Assembly (NCBI RefSeq): GCF_022763345.1 | Contig: NZ_JALEGS010000068.1 | Location: 62,001-126,000, forward strand | DNA length: 64,000 nt | DNA from: Phaeodactylibacter sp. | GTDB lineage: Bacteria > Bacteroidota > Bacteroidia > Chitinophagales > Saprospiraceae | Reading direction: 5' to 3' | In this document: piece by piece, positions 60,740 through 64,000 of the stretch | Numbering within the stretch: the first letter of the stretch is position 1 | Layout: each line of letters starts with the position of its first letter | Made by a program: the position numbers and the translations under genes | Notes under the pieces: model-generated | Databases searched by the model: none | Told to the model about the DNA's origin: nothing | Seen by the model: only the letters and a program-made list of their open reading frames with translations

Positions 60740-60917
60740 TGTTAACCGGCTGAAGGGCTTCGGATCGGTCTTTGTTGCTGTTGCTTTAGCGGCAGCTATT
60801 CTTCTGTTTGTCGGCAAGTGGCTGGTCATTTTGTACAATTCTCCGGCCGAAAATACCGTTCTTGCCCCTGCAACCATCCGCACACCCAATCCTGAACCTT
60901 CGAAATCAAACGCTACC

Positions 60918-62285
60918 ATGAGAATTAAGCTACTTTTGGCCGTTTTGGCATTGGCCGTTTTGCCCTCAACTGTACTGCTTGCTCAGCAAGATATGAGTAC
61001 GCACTTTTTGCGGCATACCTGGCAGGCGAACCGGACGAATCCGGCGTTTTTCCCGGAATATGAGATGGTGATTGGGCTGCCAGGCGTTTACAACAGCCTT
61101 TGGGTGGAAAACGTGACCTACAATACGCTTTTCGCTGAAGATGGGAATGGGAACCGGGTGCTTAATGTCGATCAGGCTATCCTCGGGATGGAGGACCGCA
61201 ATGCCATACGCGAAAACCTGGATATTGAAACCCTCAGCCTGGGCGCACGATTCGGGCCTTTGGGGCTCAGCCTTTCCCACACCTTTCGCTTTAATGCATT
61301 TATGGATTACCCAAAGACCCTGCCGCAGCTCATTTGGCAGGGCAATGCTCAGTTTATTGGAGAAGAAATTGAGTTTGCTCCCGATATTGATGTGCTGGGC
61401 TATCAGGAATTTGCTGTGGGGGCAATGATTGAAATAAGTGACGCCGTGGTCATCGGTGGACGGGCTAAGCTCCTTTCAGGTGCAGGCAGCATCAACAGTA
61501 GCCGGAATCAACTCCGGCTTCGAACGGACAGCGAGATTTACCAATTGTCGCTAAATGCCGATTATCAGGTCAACAGTGCTTCTTCCCTGACTTATGATGG
61601 CTTTGACGATATTCAAACCAACTTCGATTTTGCGACTTTCTCCGCAGAGAGCCTGTTTACGGGCAACACCGGGTTTGCTTTTGACCTGGGGGCGCACGTG
61701 AAGCTCGGCAAGCTTGAGCTGGCGGCTAGTGTATTGGATATTGGGGGTATTGACTGGGATGAGGACGTGAACAATTACAGTCTTAAGGGCACCTATGAAT
61801 ATGAGGGGCTTGACTTTGCACAGCGGATTTTTGATGATAGTACCAGTTTTGGTTCCGTTCTGGATACACTTGAAGCCGTTTATGAAATAGAGGAAGGTTC
61901 AGAAGGTTTTCGGACCACCCTGCCCACCCGTTTTTACCTGAGCGCTACGTTGCGCCTACGCGAAAACTGGACTGTAGGGGGGCTGATTTTTAGTGAAAGC
62001 TACCGTGGCAACACCTACCCGGCAGCCGCCCTATCCTCTAACTTGCAGGTTTTGCCATTTCTGAATGTCGGAGGGATTTACTCCTGGCGCAACAACCGCT
62101 TTGATAACCTGGGGCTGAATGCTACTCTTAAAGCCGGTCCGGTTCAACTGGTTGCTGCCACTGATAATATTCTAACCGTTTTCCAGCCCAAAGACAGCAA
62201 CGCCAGTCACGTGCGGCTTGGTCTCAATTTACTCTTTGCGCCCCGGGAAAGCGAAATGAAAGATGCGGGCCCTAAGTGGTTTTGA
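60918..62285 (+). CDS. DUF5723 family outer-membrane-like protein
   Basis: A 455-residue exported protein with signal peptide (LLLAVLALAVLPSTVLLAQ). The mature sequence is beta-barrel-like (SLGARFGPLGLSLSHTF, VGAMIEISDAVVIGG, FAFDLGAHVKLGKLELAAS) with the family's start HFLRHTWQANRTNPAFFPE. DUF5723 proteins occur widely in Bacteroidota, probably at the outer membrane; the role is unknown. The frame is open 29 codons earlier; ATG at 60918 starts the signal peptide. Its end overlaps the 3' end of the next, convergent gene by 14 bases. Confidence 0.85.
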   Translation: MRIKLLLAVLALAVLPSTVLLAQQDMSTHFLRHTWQANRTNPAFFPEYEMVIGLPGVYNSLWVENVTYNTLFAEDGNGNRVLNVDQAILGMEDRNAIRENLDIETLSLGARFGPLGLSLSHTFRFNAFMDYPKTLPQLIWQGNAQFIGEEIEFAPDIDVLGYQEFAVGAMIEISDAVVIGGRAKLLSGAGSINSSRNQLRLRTDSEIYQLSLNADYQVNSASSLTYDGFDDIQTNFDFATFSAESLFTGNTGFAFDLGAHVKLGKLELAASVLDIGGIDWDEDVNNYSLKGTYEYEGLDFAQRIFDDSTSFGSVLDTLEAVYEIEEGSEGFRTTLPTRFYLSATLRLRENWTVGGLIFSESYRGNTYPAAALSSNLQVLPFLNVGGIYSWRNNRFDNLGLNATLKAGPVQLVAATDNILTVFQPKDSNASHVRLGLNLLFAPRESEMKDAGPKWF

Positions 62286-62652
62286 TGAGTCCGTCCTTTA
62301 GCCGCTGTGCCATCATGGTGAAAATGCGGCGGGTGGCTTCCTGCTCTAATTCCAGAAAGTAGGTATATTCAGCTGTGGTAAACTGCCCAATTACGACACC
62401 AAGCAGCTGAAAGCGCAGCCGCTTATCTTTGCTTAGGCTGTGCTCAATCTGCGCAGCCTGATCCTGAGGGGACTGCTGCCGGAAATTGACTTTTCGTTTG
62501 TCCATCATATGCAGAAAAACGGCCTGTAGCAGCTCATTCTGTAGTTTCAACACTGGTCGGAGTGTTGTGTTTTGAAAGCGCTCCTCAGGGGTGCTTTCAA
62601 TATCCTTAGTCGGGACATCAGGGCGTATACCGATTTTTTGATCGTCTGTCAT
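62272..62652 (-). CDS. Conserved hypothetical protein
   Basis: A 126-residue, largely helical, charged cytoplasmic protein. The stretch NTTLRPVLKLQNELLQAVF followed by KRLRFQLLGVVIGQFTTAEY is typical of a Bacteroidota-specific family sometimes labelled glyoxalase without support. No signal peptide, no known catalytic motif. It is divergent from the tRNA gene, 110 bases away. Confidence 0.7.
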   Translation of the reverse strand: MTDDQKIGIRPDVPTKDIESTPEERFQNTTLRPVLKLQNELLQAVFLHMMDKRKVNFRQQSPQDQAAQIEHSLSKDKRLRFQLLGVVIGQFTTAEYTYFLELEQEATRRIFTMMAQRLKDGLIKTT

Positions 62653-62692
62653 TTCGCACTTTTCCCATTTGAAAAAATATTCGTCAAAAAGG

Positions 62693-62724
62693 TTGCATGG
62701 AATAGGGTTAAAAATTTATCTTTG
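62693..62724 (+). promoter_or_regulatory. Canonical Bacteroidota promoter of the tRNA gene
   Basis: TTG (62693-62695) and TATCTTTG (62717-62724) are 21 bases apart, matching the housekeeping TTG-N19-21-TAnnTTTG promoter. Transcription should start near 62731, 32 bases before the tRNA. Confidence 0.8.
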
Positions 62725-62762
62725 CAACCGCAAAAAGCAGAATGCTGCTTTTTATTTGATAT

Positions 62763-62836
62763 GGCGTGGTAGCTCAGCTGGTTAGAGCGCAGCATTCATA
62801 ATGCTGAGGTCGAGTGTTCAAGTCACTCTCACGCTA
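62763..62836 (+). tRNA. tRNA-Met (CAT), elongator type
   Basis: A complete cloverleaf of 74 bases without encoded CCA. The acceptor stem GGCGTGG pairs with TCACGCT (G-U at both ends), D-arm GCTC...GAGC, anticodon stem CAGCA/TGCTG with loop TTCATAA and anticodon CAT at 62797-62799, and T-arm GAGTG TTCAAGT CACTC. The three consecutive G-C pairs of initiator tRNA are missing, so it is elongator Met (a lysidine-modified Ile tRNA cannot be fully excluded). A terminator hairpin follows. Confidence 0.95.
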
Positions 62837-62837
62837 C

Positions 62838-62865
62838 AAAAGGCATCTCAATATGAGATGCCTTT
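62838..62865 (+). terminator. Terminator of the tRNA gene
   Basis: AAAAGGCATCTC and GAGATGCCTTTT form a 12-bp stem with a 5-base loop (AATAT), beginning one base after the tRNA. The stem itself ends in T bases that act as the short T tract. Confidence 0.8.
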
Positions 62866-62889
62866 TCAATTTTCAAAACCGCCTCTCTA

Positions 62890-63174
62890 ATGTTTTACTT
62901 CTACGTTCTCTACAGCTTAAAAGACAACCGCCTGTAAAAAGGCTCGACCTCGAATTTGCTGCGCAGGTTGGAGCAGCACAACGCTGGTGCGACGCGTTCG
63001 ACAAAGCATCGGCGCCCTTTGATCCTTTTATATTTCGAAGAATATGCCGATCAATTGACTGCGCTGTCGAGGGAGCGGTGGTCGAAGTCATTGGAAGGAG
63101 GAGCAGCCTTAAGGGAGCTGTTGACCACCAAGGGCTTGCTGAATGAATTAGGGCGGCTTAATATATCAGCGTAG
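62890..63174 (+). pseudogene. GIY-YIG endonuclease gene with in-frame stop at the catalytic YIG position
   Basis: Translated from ATG at 62890 the frame gives MFYFYVLYSLKDNRL, a stop codon TAA (codon 16, 62935-62937), then KGSTSNLLRRLEQHNAG, then RSTKHRRPLILLYFEEY and a C-terminal EGGAALRELLTTKGLLNELG, all in one frame to TAG at 63172. This matches small GIY-YIG nucleases (about 80-95 aa) found in Bacteroidota near tRNA or rRNA genes. The stop replaces the second Tyr of the GIY-YIG motif (LYKGST expected). No frameshift is needed, so the inactivation may be recent. It sits between tRNA-Met and a partial copy of it. Confidence 0.8.
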
Positions 63175-63216
63175 CACAGCAGGTTAGAGCGCAGCATTCA
63201 TAATGCGGGTGCGACC
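63171..63216 (+). pseudogene. Truncated and decayed copy of the tRNA-Met gene
   Basis: Bases 63171-63206 match 62769-62804 of the intact tRNA at 34 of 36 positions, covering the D-arm and anticodon region including CAT. The acceptor strand upstream is lost, and after TAATGC the anticodon stem and T-arm diverge (GGGTGCGACC). The first T-A-G of the copy also supplies the stop codon of the broken GIY-YIG gene. It cannot fold as a functional tRNA. Confidence 0.85.
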
Positions 63217-63246
63217 AAAAAAGGCCCTCCCGAAGGAAGAGCCTTT
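63217..63246 (-). terminator. Terminator of the MltD-like gene
   Basis: Read leftwards: AAAGGCTCTTCC, a TTCG loop, GGAGGGCC, then six T. The stem has small mismatches but contains the stable C-TTCG-G loop. It is about 40 bases beyond the transglycosylase stop codon. Confidence 0.75.
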
Positions 63247-63282
63247 CAATCAATAAACCTTATTTATGCGAAGTTTTAATCC

Positions 63283-64000
63283 TTAGGGTTTGATGTAGCC
63301 CGAGCCATCGTTGGTGACGTACAGCGATAATTCCTGGTGTACAAATACCTCGGCTTCTCTGAGTTGGTTCCATTGCCGGATTTGAGCTTCGGTGATGTTG
63401 AATCGCTTTGCTACATCACCAATGGTTTCTCCCGGACGTACCTTGTAATTCATGTGGAAAGTATTGGGGTAGAGCAGCTGATAATCTGTAGTATACTGAC
63501 CTGAACGGGCTGCGATGAGCGGCTTGAGGTTCTTTATCCCTATAGCTGGTAGCAGCAGATAGTGGCCATCTGTACGCTTGGGGATAATACTTCCCCGGTA
63601 AGCCGGATTCAGCTTGCGAATATCACTCAACGCAACGCCTGAAGCGTGTGCAATCTCTCCGAAAGTGAAGCGCTCGTAAAGCTTGATTCCGCTGATTGGC
63701 TGGTTGAAAACGCCGCGGGAATCTGGCTTCAGACCGTGGTGGCTGTAGTAGTTGGTGATGTAGGCCGCAGCAATGAACCTTGGCACATATTGGCGGGTCT
63801 CCTCTGGAAGGAAGTTGGCAACCGTGTAGAAGTCCCGGCTGCCGGCTTGCTTAATCGCTGCATTGACCCGTACTGGCCCACAGTTATAGGCAGCAAGCAC
63901 GAGCGACCAGTCCTTGTAGTGGCTATGCAGGCGGGATAGCATTAGGACCGCCGCTTCCGTTGACCGGTACACATCATAACGCTCATCTACCTGATGGCTA
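63283..64000 (-). CDS. MltD-like lytic transglycosylase with LysM domains (5' end outside the window)
   Basis: 239 residues of the C-terminal part are visible; the frame continues past the window edge. The visible start SHQVDERYDVYRSTEAAV and WSLVLAAYNCGPVRVNAAI are the end of an SLT transglycosylase domain, followed by FLPEETRQYVPRFIAA. The rest holds one weak and one clear LysM-like unit (YKVRPGETIGDVAKRFNITEAQIRQWN). It cleaves the glycan strands of peptidoglycan in the periplasm. The catalytic Glu lies outside the window. Confidence 0.9.
   Translation of the reverse strand, partial: SHQVDERYDVYRSTEAAVLMLSRLHSHYKDWSLVLAAYNCGPVRVNAAIKQAGSRDFYTVANFLPEETRQYVPRFIAAAYITNYYSHHGLKPDSRGVFNQPISGIKLYERFTFGEIAHASGVALSDIRKLNPAYRGSIIPKRTDGHYLLLPAIGIKNLKPLIAARSGQYTTDYQLLYPNTFHMNYKVRPGETIGDVAKRFNITEAQIRQWNQLREAEVFVHQELSLYVTNDGSGYIKP

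Noticed and set aside
63171..63216. A second functional tRNA-Met
   Set aside because: The acceptor 5' strand, half of the anticodon stem and the T-arm are missing or mismatched; it cannot form a cloverleaf.

Overview
The window comes from a Gram-negative member of the Bacteroidota, most likely the Saprospiria (a Lewinella/Phaeodactylibacter-like marine bacterium). The evidence is a 2293-residue secreted protein with a type IX secretion (T9SS) C-terminal sorting domain, the Bacteroidota -7 promoter element TAnnTTTG in front of a tRNA gene, near absence of Shine-Dalgarno sequences, a carboxypeptidase-regulatory/TonB-type outer-membrane receptor, a two-component sensor with regulator-propeller and Y_Y_Y domains, and kdsA for LPS. 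Species-level placement is inference.

Layout. 1-8.6 kb: end of an aminotransferase gene, a DUF5682 (YehM-like) gene, two tandem terminators, then a leftward block of LysE exporter, aminopeptidase P, DUF1232 protein, rlmN and a large Xaa-Pro aminopeptidase. 8.8-16.9 kb: rpoN (sigma-54), a beta-lactamase-fold protein that has lost its catalytic residues, a K+ channel with an altered filter, an XRE-MNT/HepT toxin-antitoxin pair with its own palindromic operator, a lipoprotein, and an orphan Pycsar-effector-like membrane protein with a dead HD domain. 17-25 kb: TonB-type receptor, Uma2 protein, CDF zinc exporter, a broken AAA ATPase next to a perfect 16-bp inverted repeat, a DUF4349 lipoprotein and a two-domain FAD/Fe-S dehydrogenase. 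25-37 kb: an ICMT-like methyltransferase co-directional with a FeeM-like N-acyl amino acid synthase, a GNAT-like protein, a convergent response regulator/sensor kinase pair, DedA, a metal chaperone, a TPR protein, a membrane protein, a YehP-like VWA protein and a BASS transporter. 37-50 kb: a sigma-54 signalling island. 50-64 kb: RRM protein, DoxX, FAD oxidoreductase, paired small secreted proteins, kdsA, an OMP, a metallophosphoesterase, USP and CBS proteins, a class III cyclase, DUF5723, tRNA-Met with a broken GIY-YIG gene and a partial tRNA copy, and a MltD-like transglycosylase cut by the window edge.

The most interesting part is 37.2-49.8 kb. An NtrC-family activator and a large hybrid histidine kinase form a leftward operon. 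On each side of it lies a rightward -24/-12 element with the same core (TTTTTGGCACGG). The right one precedes the giant T9SS-exported dockerin/cohesin-like protein. The left one is an almost ideal sigma-54 promoter with no protein gene behind it. It is followed by about 280 nt that fold into several strong stems, including a perfect 12-bp stem, and end in a long terminator stem with a U7 tract exactly at the kinase stop codon. I read this as a candidate sigma-54-dependent structured regulatory RNA. rpoN itself is in the window at 8.8 kb.
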